Of a DNA stretch of 64,000 nt, positions 18,926 through 28,342 are shown piece after piece. Origin of the DNA: DASSFG01 sp035547915. GTDB lineage: Bacteria; Planctomycetota; Planctomycetia; Pirellulales; JAICIG01. The stretch is taken from assembly GCA_035547915.1 (NCBI GenBank), contig DASZTS010000110.1, positions 62,001 to 126,000 on the forward strand, written 5' to 3'. Each line of letters starts with the position of its first letter. Within the stretch, counting starts at the first letter, position 1. Under the pieces are notes generated by a model, which made no database searches, was not told the origin of the DNA, and saw only the letters and a list, made by a program, of their open reading frames with translations. The position numbers were made by a program, and so were the translations under genes.

Positions 18926-21043
18926 ATGACCCATCGAAAATCGGCAACAATCCTCATGCTGTTGACCGCGTTGTACGCCGCAGCGCTGGTCTTGCTGGCT
19001 CCCCGGCTCGAGTTGATTACGATCGAACACGAATCGATCGGCGAATGGTTGGCGGGGTTTGCGGCAGGACTGGTCATCGCGTCGCCACCGTTCTTGGCCC
19101 TGTGGTCGGTTCACGGTAGCTGCCGCGCCGCCGTTCGACATTCTGTCACCGGCTGGCTGCTGGTGCTGTTTTTTCTAGCGGCCACCTATGGAGCGGTACG
19201 GGGCCTGGGCTATGGCGAATTCGAATTCGTTCTCATCGGGACGATTTGTTGGTTCATGGCCTACACCGCGATTTGGCTCTTCTTGCGATTGCTGCGGGCT
19301 ATTCGTGGCTGGCGGTTACAGCGCATCGACTCGCAGTTCTCGTCCACAGGTGCGGCCGACATGCCCATGCCGGATAGCTTCGGCCGACGCCGGCAATTCA
19401 CCATTCGCGCGCTGCTCGTCTCGACCTTCGCGGCAGCGGCGCTCTGCGCGGGGCTGCGTTGGCTGGCGCCCTATGGCGTCTTCGACGCCGACGGGCTGAC
19501 AGCCGAATTGATTCAGGCAGATTTGATCGAAACGGTGGTAGTAAGCCTGACTTTCGCGCTGGCAAGTCTGCCCGTCCTATCGGTTGCCTGGATCGTCTTG
19601 GCCGACGGGCGGCGGATGGTACTGCGCGTGGTGCTGGTCGTCATCACCGTCTTCGGTATCGCGGGCGGCATCGCGACGTTTCGGTGGTGGTGTGAGATCA
19701 AGGAGCGGGAGTTTGTCTGGTTCGCTCTCTTCCTCGAGACGGGTGTGTTGGCCACGGCCTTGGCAGCCGTTTCGATCGTGCGGGCCTGCGGCTATCGTTT
19801 GGTGCGGACCAAAGGCGAAACGCCTGTACCGGCCGTCCCGGCAGCGTCAAGCAGGTCGCTCGACACTCGGCGGTTCGCGTGGACCTTGGCTCCCCTCATG
19901 CTCGGGGCGGTTTTGCTGGCTTGTTCCATTCCGTTGCGGCTCGAAATCTGGCGGCGGGCCGACGAGCGGCAATACTGGACCGCCTTGAAGTGGGAGGCAG
20001 CCCACGATGCCGAAGGCCGCATCACCAGCCTGGCGAGCCATATGGACTGCGATCTGCCGAGCACCGTCGGTCTGCTTGCGACTGTACCGCATTTAAACTC
20101 GCTTAGTATTCCATACTGGGCACTGGATGACACACTGCTTTCGCAACTCCCGTCCTTGACACAGTTGAACGTGCTCACCTTGGATGGCGCGGGCATCACC
20201 GACGCCGGACTGGCACAGCTCCGGCTGTTTCGGAACCTGGAGACCCTGAACTTGTCTAACACCAGCGTTACGGATGCCGGCCTGCCGCACTTGCGTGCTT
20301 TGAGCAAATTGACCAGGCTCGACCTTTCCAACACGATCGTGTCGCTCGAAGGGGTCGAGCCGATCGAGCAGCTCGAGGACTTGAACCTGGAAGGAACCGC
20401 CGTGAACGATCGCAGCTTGGCACGCATCGGTGGTTTTTCGAATTTGAAAAGGCTCTCCCTGGTGCGTACCGACGTCAGTGATCGCGGTTTACACGAACTG
20501 GGCGTGCTGAAATCGTTGCAGGCGCTCGATCTCCGATTGACCGACGTCGGCGATGGCGCCGTGGCTCCGCTGTCGCGAATGGTTCAATTGAAACAGATCG
20601 ACCTGCAATTGACGGCCCTCAGCGAGGCTGGTTTGGGAGAGCTTGGCAAAGCGCTGCCGACAGCGTCGGTGCTTGCGGGCGCCAACGACGCGCTGCTGAA
20701 CGGCGCCGTATCCGTTCAGGTTCGATATGTGCTAGCCGGCAATGAGGTTTTTGGAGTCCGAGGAATTACGCTGAAGCGACTCCATGCGCGCGGCAACTAT
20801 CCGACTCACGACGAGCAAGGCGGCGCGCCGCCCACGGTGACCGACGCCGGGCTCGCCGTCTTGAGCGGTCAGACATCGATGGAGGAGCTCGACTTGCGCG
20901 AGTCGGGCGTCACCGATGCTGGCTTAACGTCGCTGGTCACACTTACGGGCCTCAAGCGACTCGACGTGCGCGGAACCCGAGTGACCGCAAGCGGGTGCGA
21001 CAACCTGGCCAAGTCGCTCCCCCAGTGCACGATTCTGCGCTAG
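18926..21043 (+). CDS. Membrane protein with C-terminal leucine-rich repeats (paralogue 3 of 3)
   Basis: A 705-residue paralogue. ATG 18926 (MTHRKSATILMLLTALY) is chosen because it matches the N-termini of the other two copies and follows caaggaaggaagacc. A longer frame from 18713 overlaps the end of paralogue 2 and is not homologous there. The order of parts is membrane domain, RQFTIRALLVSTFAAAAL, last membrane segment near residue 315, then leucine-rich repeats ending CTILR. It is separated from copy 2 by 166 bp with no clear promoter. A hairpin 50 bp past the stop may end the array's transcript. Confidence 0.8.
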   Translation: MTHRKSATILMLLTALYAAALVLLAPRLELITIEHESIGEWLAGFAAGLVIASPPFLALWSVHGSCRAAVRHSVTGWLLVLFFLAATYGAVRGLGYGEFEFVLIGTICWFMAYTAIWLFLRLLRAIRGWRLQRIDSQFSSTGAADMPMPDSFGRRRQFTIRALLVSTFAAAALCAGLRWLAPYGVFDADGLTAELIQADLIETVVVSLTFALASLPVLSVAWIVLADGRRMVLRVVLVVITVFGIAGGIATFRWWCEIKEREFVWFALFLETGVLATALAAVSIVRACGYRLVRTKGETPVPAVPAASSRSLDTRRFAWTLAPLMLGAVLLACSIPLRLEIWRRADERQYWTALKWEAAHDAEGRITSLASHMDCDLPSTVGLLATVPHLNSLSIPYWALDDTLLSQLPSLTQLNVLTLDGAGITDAGLAQLRLFRNLETLNLSNTSVTDAGLPHLRALSKLTRLDLSNTIVSLEGVEPIEQLEDLNLEGTAVNDRSLARIGGFSNLKRLSLVRTDVSDRGLHELGVLKSLQALDLRLTDVGDGAVAPLSRMVQLKQIDLQLTALSEAGLGELGKALPTASVLAGANDALLNGAVSVQVRYVLAGNEVFGVRGITLKRLHARGNYPTHDEQGGAPPTVTDAGLAVLSGQTSMEELDLRESGVTDAGLTSLVTLTGLKRLDVRGTRVTASGCDNLAKSLPQCTILR

Positions 21044-21092
21044 CGACTTCGTCGGCGTCGACGATTTTGACTGGACGATCAGCGAGACCCCA

Positions 21093-21119
21093 AGAAACCG
21101 ACTAATTTCTCCGGTTTCT
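21093..21119 (+). terminator. Hairpin after the leucine-rich-repeat array
   Basis: Perfect 8-bp inverted repeat AGAAACCG / CGGTTTCT with an 11-nt loop, 50 bp after the stop of paralogue 3 and followed by a T-rich GTTTG. The T-run is weak, so this is only a candidate terminator. Confidence 0.35.
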
Positions 21120-21175
21120 GTTTGACGGGCTGCCGGCAACGCACCTGTTGGGGCACCGCGCTGCGCGCGATTTGG

Positions 21176-21205
21176 TTGCGGGCGCCCGACCGGTTCGCTT
21201 ATACT
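21176..21205 (+). promoter_or_regulatory. Candidate promoter of the PSCyt1-WD40 gene
   Basis: TATACT (21200-21205) with TTGCGG (21176-21181) 18 bp upstream, about 150 nt before the start codon. The -10 is good and the -35 weak. The remaining sequence between 21044 and 21358 holds the hairpin above and no gene. Confidence 0.35.
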
Positions 21206-21358
21206 ATGGCGTGGATTGGCCGGCGCAACCTGGCGTGCCGTACGGGTAACCCGGCTTCCTGCCAATATGCCTCGCGCCCAGGCACCTCGTCTATAACGGG
21301 CTGCGACGCGTGAGGTCCCGCCGACTAACAATAAAAGTGCTGCCCAGAGGGTGATCGC

Positions 21359-22810
21359 ATGCCCGGCCCGTCCGTCTCGGCGTCAAAGAGAATCGGTTTT
21401 CGCTGGTGCGCGACGTTGGGCGTGCTCCTGTTGGCTCGTTTCGCGGCTGCCGACGATGCCCCGCCGGCCGAAGCGAAGGTGAGCTACTTCAAGCAGATCA
21501 GGCCCATTTTCCAGGAGCACTGCCAGGGTTGTCATCAGCCGGCCAAGCGGTCGGGCGGATTCGTGATGATGACCGTCGCCGACATGCAAAAAGGGGGCGA
21601 CAGCGGCGAGGCCGCCTTCGTGCCCGGCAATGCCGACAAGAGTTTGCTCATCGGCCAGATCATCCCTATGGGCAACGATCCGCCCTCCATGCCCAAAGGA
21701 CAAGAGCCGCTCAAGCCCGAGGAGATTGAACTGATTCGGCGTTGGGTGACGGAAGGGGCCGCCGACGACACGCCGGCGATACCGGAAACGGTGGTCGATA
21801 TGGAACACCCGCCCGTTTACGCGGTCCCGCCGGTCCTCACGTCGCTCGAATTCTCGCCCGACGGATCGTTACTGTGCGTGTCGGGCTACCACGAGGTCCT
21901 GCTGCACAAAGCGGACGGGAGCGAATTAGTGGGCCGTCTGGTGGGCATCTCCGAGCGGATCGAATCGGCCCGCTTCTCACCCGACGGCAAGCGGATCGCC
22001 GTCACGGGCGGTTCACCGGGTCGTTTCGGAGAAGTTGCAATCTGGGATCTGGAAAAGCGATCGCTGCTCGTTTCCACGCCGGTCACCTACGACACCGTGT
22101 ACGGCGCGAGCTGGGCCTCGGACGGCTCGAAGGTGGCCTTCGGTTGTGCCGACAACACCGTGCGTGCCATCGATGCCGCCACCGGCAAGCAGATCCTGTA
22201 TCAGGGTGCACACAGTGACTGGGTGCTCGATACGTGCTTCTCGACCGACAACTCGCACGTGGTCTCGGTCAGCCGCGACGGATCGATGAAACTGACCGAC
22301 GTCGCCACGCAGCGCTTCGAAGACAACATCACGAGCATTACGCCGGGCGCACTCAAGGGTGGTCTGATCGTCGTACGGCGCAATGCCAAAAGCGACGAAC
22401 TGCTCATCGGCGGATCAGACGGCGTGCCCAAGATCTATCAGATGTACCGCACCAAGGCCCGCCAGATCGGCGACGATTTTAATCGCATCACACGTTTCAA
22501 CGCCGAGCCGGTGCCCGGCCGCATCTTTGCCGCCGAATACAGCCCCGACATGACGAAGGTGGCGGTCGGATCCAGCAATGATGGTCGCGGCGAAGTGCGA
22601 CTGTTGAACGAAGCCGACGGCAAGACGATTCGCAAATTCGCGGACCAACAGGGAGCGATTTATTCTCTGGCCTGGCGGCCCGATGGCAAAGTGCTGGCCG
22701 TCGGCGGTTTTGACGGCAAAGTGCGATTCTTCGATCCCGATACGGGAGCGATGGTCAAAGAGTTTGTTCCCGTGCCGATCACTGCGACAACGGTCGCGGC
22801 GGCACAATAG
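21359..22810 (+). CDS. PSCyt1 c-type cytochrome domain / WD40 repeat protein
   Basis: A 483-residue exported protein. The N-terminus has a basic then hydrophobic stretch (GVLLLARFAAADD) fitting a signal peptide. A planctomycete cytochrome C domain (PSCyt1) follows, with haem motif CQGCH at residues 55-59 and a P-rich MPKGQEPLKPEEIELIRRWV stretch. Residues about 150-475 are six or seven WD40-like blades (LEFSPDGSLLCVSG, ARFSPDGKRIAVTG, LAWRPDGKVLAVGG). The pair with the PSCyt2 protein downstream is a well-known planctomycete arrangement of unproven function. It ends 116 bp before that gene, with a strong hairpin between. Confidence 0.9.
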   Translation: MPGPSVSASKRIGFRWCATLGVLLLARFAAADDAPPAEAKVSYFKQIRPIFQEHCQGCHQPAKRSGGFVMMTVADMQKGGDSGEAAFVPGNADKSLLIGQIIPMGNDPPSMPKGQEPLKPEEIELIRRWVTEGAADDTPAIPETVVDMEHPPVYAVPPVLTSLEFSPDGSLLCVSGYHEVLLHKADGSELVGRLVGISERIESARFSPDGKRIAVTGGSPGRFGEVAIWDLEKRSLLVSTPVTYDTVYGASWASDGSKVAFGCADNTVRAIDAATGKQILYQGAHSDWVLDTCFSTDNSHVVSVSRDGSMKLTDVATQRFEDNITSITPGALKGGLIVVRRNAKSDELLIGGSDGVPKIYQMYRTKARQIGDDFNRITRFNAEPVPGRIFAAEYSPDMTKVAVGSSNDGRGEVRLLNEADGKTIRKFADQQGAIYSLAWRPDGKVLAVGGFDGKVRFFDPDTGAMVKEFVPVPITATTVAAAQ

Positions 22811-22825
22811 GAGAGGACGAATGCT

Positions 22826-22856
22826 CCCACGCAGGGCGATGATAGAGCCCCGTGGG
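22826..22856 (+). other. Intercistronic stem-loop between the PSCyt genes
   Basis: CCCACG, then CA bulge, then GGGC, a 9-nt loop (gatgataga), GCCC and CGTGGG form a 10-bp stem with one 2-nt bulge. It starts 16 bp after the PSCyt1 stop and no U-run follows. It could modulate read-through or protect an RNA end; it is not a standard terminator. Confidence 0.5.
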
Positions 22857-22926
22857 CATGTGCTCGGCAAGTTTCGTACTACCTCCGTAACGGTCATTCG
22901 GATTTCGTCGTATTCATAGGATCAAG

Positions 22927-25900
22927 ATGATGAAACCATCCGGCATGTCGTGGTTCTTGGCGTTCGGTCTGGCACTGGCCGGCGGCTCTTCGGCCCAAGC
23001 CGAGGAGGCCGCAGGTCGCGCGCCCGAAAAGCTGCCCGACGGCCGCTCGGTGGTACGCATCGAAGTCGCGCCGCCGACGGTTGAGTTAAAACACCCGTAT
23101 GACTATCGCCAGTTGCTCGTAACCGCCGAGCTCGATTCGGGCGAACGGGTTGACGTGACGCGGATCGTACGGGTCGAAGCGCCGGAGGCGTTGGTCTCGT
23201 TTGGACCGACTGGCCGAGTGCGGCCCAAGGCCGACGGCGGCGGCGAGTTGAAATTCACGCTCAACGGTCAAACCTCGATCGTGCCCCTGACCGTCAGTGG
23301 CCAAAAACAGCCGTATGCCGTGAGTTTCGTGCGCGATGTACAGCCGACTCTCTCGAAAATGGGTTGCAACCAGGGTACGTGTCATGGGGCCGCGAACGGC
23401 AAGAACGGCTTCAAGTTGTCGTTGCGTGGCTACGATCCGCTCTTCGACCATCGCGCGCTGACCGACGATCTGGCGGGCCGTCGTTTCAACCGTGCCGCGC
23501 CCGACCAGAGTCTGATGTTGCTCAAGCCGACCGGAGCGGTGCCGCACGTGGGCGGCGTGCTGACTCATCGCGGCGAACCGTACTATGAGTTGCTGCGGGC
23601 CTGGATCGCCGACGGCGTCAAGCTGGATCTCGACAGCCCGCGCGTGACGAGCATCGACGTCTCTCCCAAGAACCCCGTGTTACCGCTCCCCGGCATGCGT
23701 CAGCAGTTGGTGGTGATGGCCACCTACAGCGATGGGCGCGTACGCGACGTCACGGCCGAGGCGTTCATCGAGAGCAGCTCCACCGAGAAGGTCGAAGTCG
23801 ACAAACAGGGGTTGGCTACCGCCGTGCGTCGTGGCGAGGCTGCCATGCTCGCCCGCTTCGAGGGTGCCTACGCGGCCACCACCGTGATCGTCATGGGCGA
23901 TCGCAGTGGCTTCGCTTGGCGCGACGTGCCGACCAACAACCACATCGACGAGCTGGTCTACAACAAGTTGAAGAAGATGCGCATCTTGCCGAGCGAGCTG
24001 TGCGGCGACGCCGAGTTCATCCGCCGCATCTATCTCGACCTGCTCGGCCTTTCGCCGACGGTCGAACAAGTCAAAGCCTTTTTGGCCGATGCGCGCGATT
24101 CGAAGACCAAGCGTGATGAACTGATCGATCGTCTCATCGGCAGCACGGAATTCGTCGAGAACTGGACGAACAAATGGGCCGATCTGTTGCAAGTGAACCG
24201 GAAGTTCCTGGGCGAGGAGGGGGCCTGGGCCTTCCGCAATTGGATCGAGCAGGCGGTGGCCAGCAACATGCCGTACGACAAATTCGTCTACACCGTCTTG
24301 ACGGCCAGCGGCTCGACGCTCGATAACCCGCCGGCCGCCTACTACAAGGTGCTACGCGATCCGGGCGACGTGATGGAGAACACGACGCAGTTGTTCCTCG
24401 CCGTGCGCTTCAACTGCAACAAGTGCCACGACCATCCGTTCGAGCGCTGGACGCAGGACCAGTACTACCACATGGCAGCCTACTTCGCCCAGATCGGTCG
24501 CAAGCCGGCTCCCGAATACTCCGGACGCAATATCGGCGGCACGGCGGTCGAGCAACCGTTGCCGTTGGTGGAGGTGGTGTACGATCGCAACGGAGGAGAC
24601 GTCACTCACGTTCGCACCGGGCAGGTCTCCGCCCCACAGTTTCCCTACGCCCACGCTGGGCAGGTTCCCGCGCAGGCGAACCGCCGCGAGCAGCTTGCCC
24701 GCTGGATCGCCACCAAAGAGAATCCCTACTTCGCCAAGAGCTATGTGAACCGCATCTGGGGTTACTTGCTCGGCGTGGGCATCATCGAGCCCTTGGACGA
24801 CATCCGTGCGGGCAACCCGCCGACGAATCCCGAGTTGCTACAGAGGTTGACCGACGACTTCGTTGCCAGTGGCTTCGACGTGCAGGCTCTCTTCCGCACC
24901 ATTTGCAAGTCGCGAGTCTATCAGCATTCGTTGGCGACCAGCGAGTGGAACCAGGACGACGAGATCAATTACTCTCACGCTCTGGCCCGCCGCCTGCCGG
25001 CCGAGACGCTGTACGATGCCATTCACCGGGCGACAGGGAGCGAAATTCGTTTGCCCGGCGTGCCGGCCAATTTTCTGGCCACGCAATTGCCCGATAGCGG
25101 CGTGCAGTTGGAAGACGGCTTCTTGAACCTGTTCGGTAAGCCACCTCGCGAAAGCGCTTGCGAATGCGAGCGTTCCACGGGCGTGATGCTCGGCCAGGCC
25201 CTCAACCTGGTGAACGGGCCGACCATTGCGCGGGCCATTGCCGATCCGGGCAATCGCATCAGCAAGCTCGTGGCCAGCGAGAAAGATGATCGCAAGGTGA
25301 TCGAGGAGATCTTCTTGTCGGTGCTTTGCCGGCTACCGAGCGAACAGGAAACGACTTCGGCACTCGACGCCATTCGGGCCGAGAAGGAGGAGCAGGAGAA
25401 GCACGTGGCGGCGCTTGCCGCGTACGAGCGCGATGTGCTGCCCAAGAAGCAGGCCGAATGGGAGCAGTCGCAAGGGGCCGTAAGCTGGGTCGTGCTCGAG
25501 CCGGCAAGTGTTGCGTCGGCCGGCGGCGCCACGCTTACGCGACAACCGGACAGCTCGATACTCGTATCGGGCGGCAAGCCACCGGCGGATACCTACAACT
25601 TCACCGCCCAGACCGACCTGAATGTGATCACGGGCGTCCGCATCGAGCTGTTGCCCGACGACAGCCTGCCGGCGAAGGGCCCCGGCCGCGCGCCGAACGG
25701 CAATCTGGTTTTGAACGAATTCAAGCTCACGGCGGCGCCGGCCGGTGATGCCGCGCAAGCCAAGCCGGTGGCCTTGCAAAACGCCCAGTCGGATTTCGGC
25801 CAAGATAACTATCCGGCGGCGCTCGCAATCGACGGCAACATACAGGCTCCGAGCGGCTGGGCCGTTGCTCCCAGGTTCGGTGAGCCGCATATGGCCATCT

Positions 25901-26265
25901 TCGAGACGGCGCAAGACATCAGCAATGCTGGCGGGACCTTGCTCAGCTTCACGCTCGACCAGCAGTTTGGGAGCGAGCATACGATCGGTCGGTTCCGCAT
26001 TTCGGTGACCGGTGCCAAGCGGCCGTTGCAACTCCAGGGACCGCCAGCGGCTATCGGAGCGATCCTCGCCGTCGCGGCCGAGACGCGCACGCCGGAGCAG
26101 AAAATCGAGCTGGCGAATTACTTTCGCTCGCTCGACGGCGAACTGGCTCAGCTTCAGCGCCTGGCGGCGGAAGCCGGCAAGCAGGCCGAGGCATACCGTC
26201 TTCTCGGCGCGCAAGACCTGGCCTGGGCGCTGTTGAACAGCCCCGCTTTCTTGTTCAACCGCTGA
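22927..26265 (+). CDS. PSCyt2 / PSD1 (DUF1549-DUF1553) protein
   Basis: A 1112-residue exported protein with signal peptide (residues 1-25, ending AQA). Residues about 45-125 look like a bacterial Ig-like domain. A cytochrome-like segment follows with CNQGTCH (147-153), a CX4CH spacing. A second Ig-like stretch lies near 235-330. DUF1549 begins near residue 340 (HIDELVYNKLKKMRILPS) and carries a classical haem motif CNKCH at 497-501. DUF1553 covers about 590-840 (NPYFAKSYVNRIWGYLLGVGIIEPLDD). The C-terminal part is a discoidin-like region with a coiled-coil insertion (EKEEQEKH). The family is abundant in planctomycetes; its function is not established. ATG at 22927 and 22930 are equally possible. 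Confidence 0.9.
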   Translation: MMKPSGMSWFLAFGLALAGGSSAQAEEAAGRAPEKLPDGRSVVRIEVAPPTVELKHPYDYRQLLVTAELDSGERVDVTRIVRVEAPEALVSFGPTGRVRPKADGGGELKFTLNGQTSIVPLTVSGQKQPYAVSFVRDVQPTLSKMGCNQGTCHGAANGKNGFKLSLRGYDPLFDHRALTDDLAGRRFNRAAPDQSLMLLKPTGAVPHVGGVLTHRGEPYYELLRAWIADGVKLDLDSPRVTSIDVSPKNPVLPLPGMRQQLVVMATYSDGRVRDVTAEAFIESSSTEKVEVDKQGLATAVRRGEAAMLARFEGAYAATTVIVMGDRSGFAWRDVPTNNHIDELVYNKLKKMRILPSELCGDAEFIRRIYLDLLGLSPTVEQVKAFLADARDSKTKRDELIDRLIGSTEFVENWTNKWADLLQVNRKFLGEEGAWAFRNWIEQAVASNMPYDKFVYTVLTASGSTLDNPPAAYYKVLRDPGDVMENTTQLFLAVRFNCNKCHDHPFERWTQDQYYHMAAYFAQIGRKPAPEYSGRNIGGTAVEQPLPLVEVVYDRNGGDVTHVRTGQVSAPQFPYAHAGQVPAQANRREQLARWIATKENPYFAKSYVNRIWGYLLGVGIIEPLDDIRAGNPPTNPELLQRLTDDFVASGFDVQALFRTICKSRVYQHSLATSEWNQDDEINYSHALARRLPAETLYDAIHRATGSEIRLPGVPANFLATQLPDSGVQLEDGFLNLFGKPPRESACECERSTGVMLGQALNLVNGPTIARAIADPGNRISKLVASEKDDRKVIEEIFLSVLCRLPSEQETTSALDAIRAEKEEQEKHVAALAAYERDVLPKKQAEWEQSQGAVSWVVLEPASVASAGGATLTRQPDSSILVSGGKPPADTYNFTAQTDLNVITGVRIELLPDDSLPAKGPGRAPNGNLVLNEFKLTAAPAGDAAQAKPVALQNAQSDFGQDNYPAALAIDGNIQAPSGWAVAPRFGEPHMAIFETAQDISNAGGTLLSFTLDQQFGSEHTIGRFRISVTGAKRPLQLQGPPAAIGAILAVAAETRTPEQKIELANYFRSLDGELAQLQRLAAEAGKQAEAYRLLGAQDLAWALLNSPAFLFNR

Positions 26266-26311
26266 TACGCTCGTCGAAAGTCGGACTGCCAGCCGGAATC
26301 GCCCGCTCGTA

Positions 26312-27322
26312 CTACATATCGATTTGCATGCGAGCCCACTGCACGTGGCTGGCGCGCGCCTGTTGTACGATGGCCAAGGCCCGGTAGGCATCGTCGAGGC
26401 CGGCCGTGTTGCGCACGAGGCTCGTCACCGAGCGGTGGAACTGACCCAGCAGTTGCTCACCCACCGGCCGCTCACTATCGAGGGTTTCTTGGTGGCGGCC
26501 AGCTTCGTCAAACCAAACGAGCGTCGTCGGTAGATCGATGAACGCGATGCCCCGCTCGCAGGCCACTTGCAAGGCTGCCGGGGGGCGATAGGCGGTCGCT
26601 TCCTGCCACTTCACCGGCATATAGCGACCGCAACTGATCTGCGCGGTCGGCCCGGCCCCCGGCGGCCCCTCCTGCGTGAAGTCGAGGTTCATCATCTGGT
26701 AGTCGTCGGTGCCGTCGGGGCCACAATGCTGGATGCCGAGCACCGAGGTCGGATGGTGGCCGACCACATAGCAGCACCAGTCAACCAATTCCATCAGATC
26801 GCCGGTGGGCGAGCTGCGCGTGCTGGCTCGCGAGGTGAGACTGGGCAACTCGTCGGCGGGACGCCGCATGTGGCAAAACAACAAGCGGGGCGCGCCCAGA
26901 CGCGTGACGATCAGCTCTTTCAAACGTAGCGTGGCCGGCGATTGTCTGCGCGGAAACTCCGACATGAAGGCGACGCCCGCGTGCTCGACGCGCTGTTTCA
27001 CCCGGCGGGCCTCCTCGAGATCGATCTCCAGCGAGATGGCACAGTAGATCGCCTTGCCGGCATCGCATGCGGCCAGGATCGGCAAGTAGCCGTACCATTG
27101 CGGGGCCAACATGAGAATCGCGTCGACGTCGGGCCGGTTGGCCAGCGCCCGAAAGCCATCGACCGCCTGGGCGCCAAAGTCGCGCGCCGCTTGTTCGGCT
27201 CGCACGGCGATCTGGTCGCACACCGCCGTCACATCAAACCGGTCGGCCAAGGCGCGCAAGGCGGGGCGGTGACGCATTTCCCAGGCTTGACCGAGACCGA
27301 CGAGTCCGACGCGTAGCTTCAT
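26312..27322 (-). CDS. Gfo/Idh/MocA family oxidoreductase
   Basis: A 336-residue NAD(P)-dependent dehydrogenase-like protein. The N-terminal Rossmann fold begins MKLRVGLVGLGQAWEMRHRP, giving the GxGxxW variant of the nucleotide loop. The usual EKP of the family is replaced by a divergent AISLEIDLEEARR. The C-terminal half carries the alpha/beta dimer domain (SPTGDLMELVDWCCYVVGHHP, where GDLMELVDW is similar to the family GGDLxDxGxH). The substrate is unknown. ATG 27322 is chosen because the Rossmann fold starts there. It converges on the PSCyt2 gene, with only 46 bp between stops. Confidence 0.8.
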   Translation of the reverse strand: MKLRVGLVGLGQAWEMRHRPALRALADRFDVTAVCDQIAVRAEQAARDFGAQAVDGFRALANRPDVDAILMLAPQWYGYLPILAACDAGKAIYCAISLEIDLEEARRVKQRVEHAGVAFMSEFPRRQSPATLRLKELIVTRLGAPRLLFCHMRRPADELPSLTSRASTRSSPTGDLMELVDWCCYVVGHHPTSVLGIQHCGPDGTDDYQMMNLDFTQEGPPGAGPTAQISCGRYMPVKWQEATAYRPPAALQVACERGIAFIDLPTTLVWFDEAGRHQETLDSERPVGEQLLGQFHRSVTSLVRNTAGLDDAYRALAIVQQARASHVQWARMQIDM

Positions 27323-27880
27323 AGAGGGTAACTTGCCGCCCGCCGGACGGAGAGGTAACGCAAAACGCGCGCAGTCCCGGTGGCTAACGTCACCACGCAC
27401 TTATCGCCCGGCGCGCAAGCCACGATTATAACGTGTCGTTTGCCGAAGTCGGCGGAAAACCGCCAATTTTAAATACCTTACGTCTAAGGAACTTACGATC
27501 CAATCGATAGAGTTTGTGCGGTTTACCGTTGCATATCCATTCTTCCTGGTTAAACTAAGCAAACTTCATCGGGTGCCTGATGATCACAGCCGTTCCCGAT
27601 GCATGCGATTCTGAATGAGCTGCGTAGGGACGCACCCACCTGGCACGATGCCCTCTCGCGAGAAATAACGCATCGCCCCACCGTCGCGCGCGACGGAAGT
27701 CTTTGTCGCGCGTGATGGGAATCCTTTCTCGCCTTTGACAAGTTGTTTTGTCTCTGTGGCTGGTTCTCCCGGTTTGGCCGAGTCGTTTGGCCTGGGGGAG
27801 CAGCGTATCCAATCCGGTCTCTTTTCATTTAGGAGCGGTGACCCCGCGACGTGGGTCTCTGTCTGTAGGAGGAGCAACGT
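27323..27880. other. 558-bp divergent intergenic region
   Basis: No convincing gene. It lies between the oxidoreductase (minus) and the thioredoxin-like gene (plus). It holds a GGCGG-AAAA-CCGCC hairpin (27451-27464) followed by AATTTTAAA, and a perfect 16-bp palindrome CCGTCGCGCGCGACGG (27681-27696). An AT-rich patch runs from about 27465 to 27560. Promoters for both genes should be here, but I find no pair of boxes that I trust. Confidence 0.5.
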
Positions 27881-28336
27881 ATGATGAGCTTCGCGTTTTC
27901 GGCGATGGTGCAGGTATCGTTGATCAGCACGGGTGCGAACGACTATGCCGACGCGCACAAGGTGCATCTCGAGACGGGCCGTCCGATGGTCTTGCTCGTG
28001 GGAGCCGAGTGGTGTCCGGCCTGTGTGCAGATGAAGAACAGCGTGCTTCCGCGCGTTTCGCGCCACGGTGGGCTCGATAAGGTGGCCTTTGCCCACGTGA
28101 ACGCAGATCGTGACAGCCGCATCGCCAAGTCGGTGATGAAGGGCGGGACGATTCCGCAGTTGATCATGTACCGCAAGACGCCCTTGGGCTGGCGTCGGCA
28201 TATGCTCGTCGGAGCGCAGTCGCCGGAGAAGATCGAAGCTTTCATCAATCGTGGTCTGGAACTCGACGAGGCCGACGCGTTGCAAGCCGCCAAGGCCAAC
28301 CAGGCCAGCCACGTGAGTTATCAGTCGCCCGAGTGA
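27881..28336 (+). CDS. Thioredoxin-like protein with WCPAC motif
   Basis: A 151-residue protein with a thioredoxin fold. The redox motif is WCPAC (GAEWCPACVQMKNSVLP), and the cis-proline lies in GGTIPQLIMYRK. It likely reduces or isomerises disulfides. A short hydrophobic N-terminus (MMSFAFSAMVQVSLIS) may be a membrane anchor or a weak signal. An excellent ribosome-binding site (taggaggagcaacgt) fixes the start. Its stop is followed within 7 bp by the first palindromic intergenic element. Confidence 0.85.
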   Translation: MMSFAFSAMVQVSLISTGANDYADAHKVHLETGRPMVLLVGAEWCPACVQMKNSVLPRVSRHGGLDKVAFAHVNADRDSRIAKSVMKGGTIPQLIMYRKTPLGWRRHMLVGAQSPEKIEAFINRGLELDEADALQAAKANQASHVSYQSPE

Positions 28337-28342
28337 GTTTTA

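Noticed and set aside
25333..26391. 352-codon minus-strand frame
   Set aside because: Antisense to the end of the PSCyt2 gene and crosses its stop; composition is typical of a shadow frame.
27584..28312. 242-codon minus-strand frame
   Set aside because: Antisense to the thioredoxin-like gene, which has a WCPAC motif and a strong ribosome-binding site.
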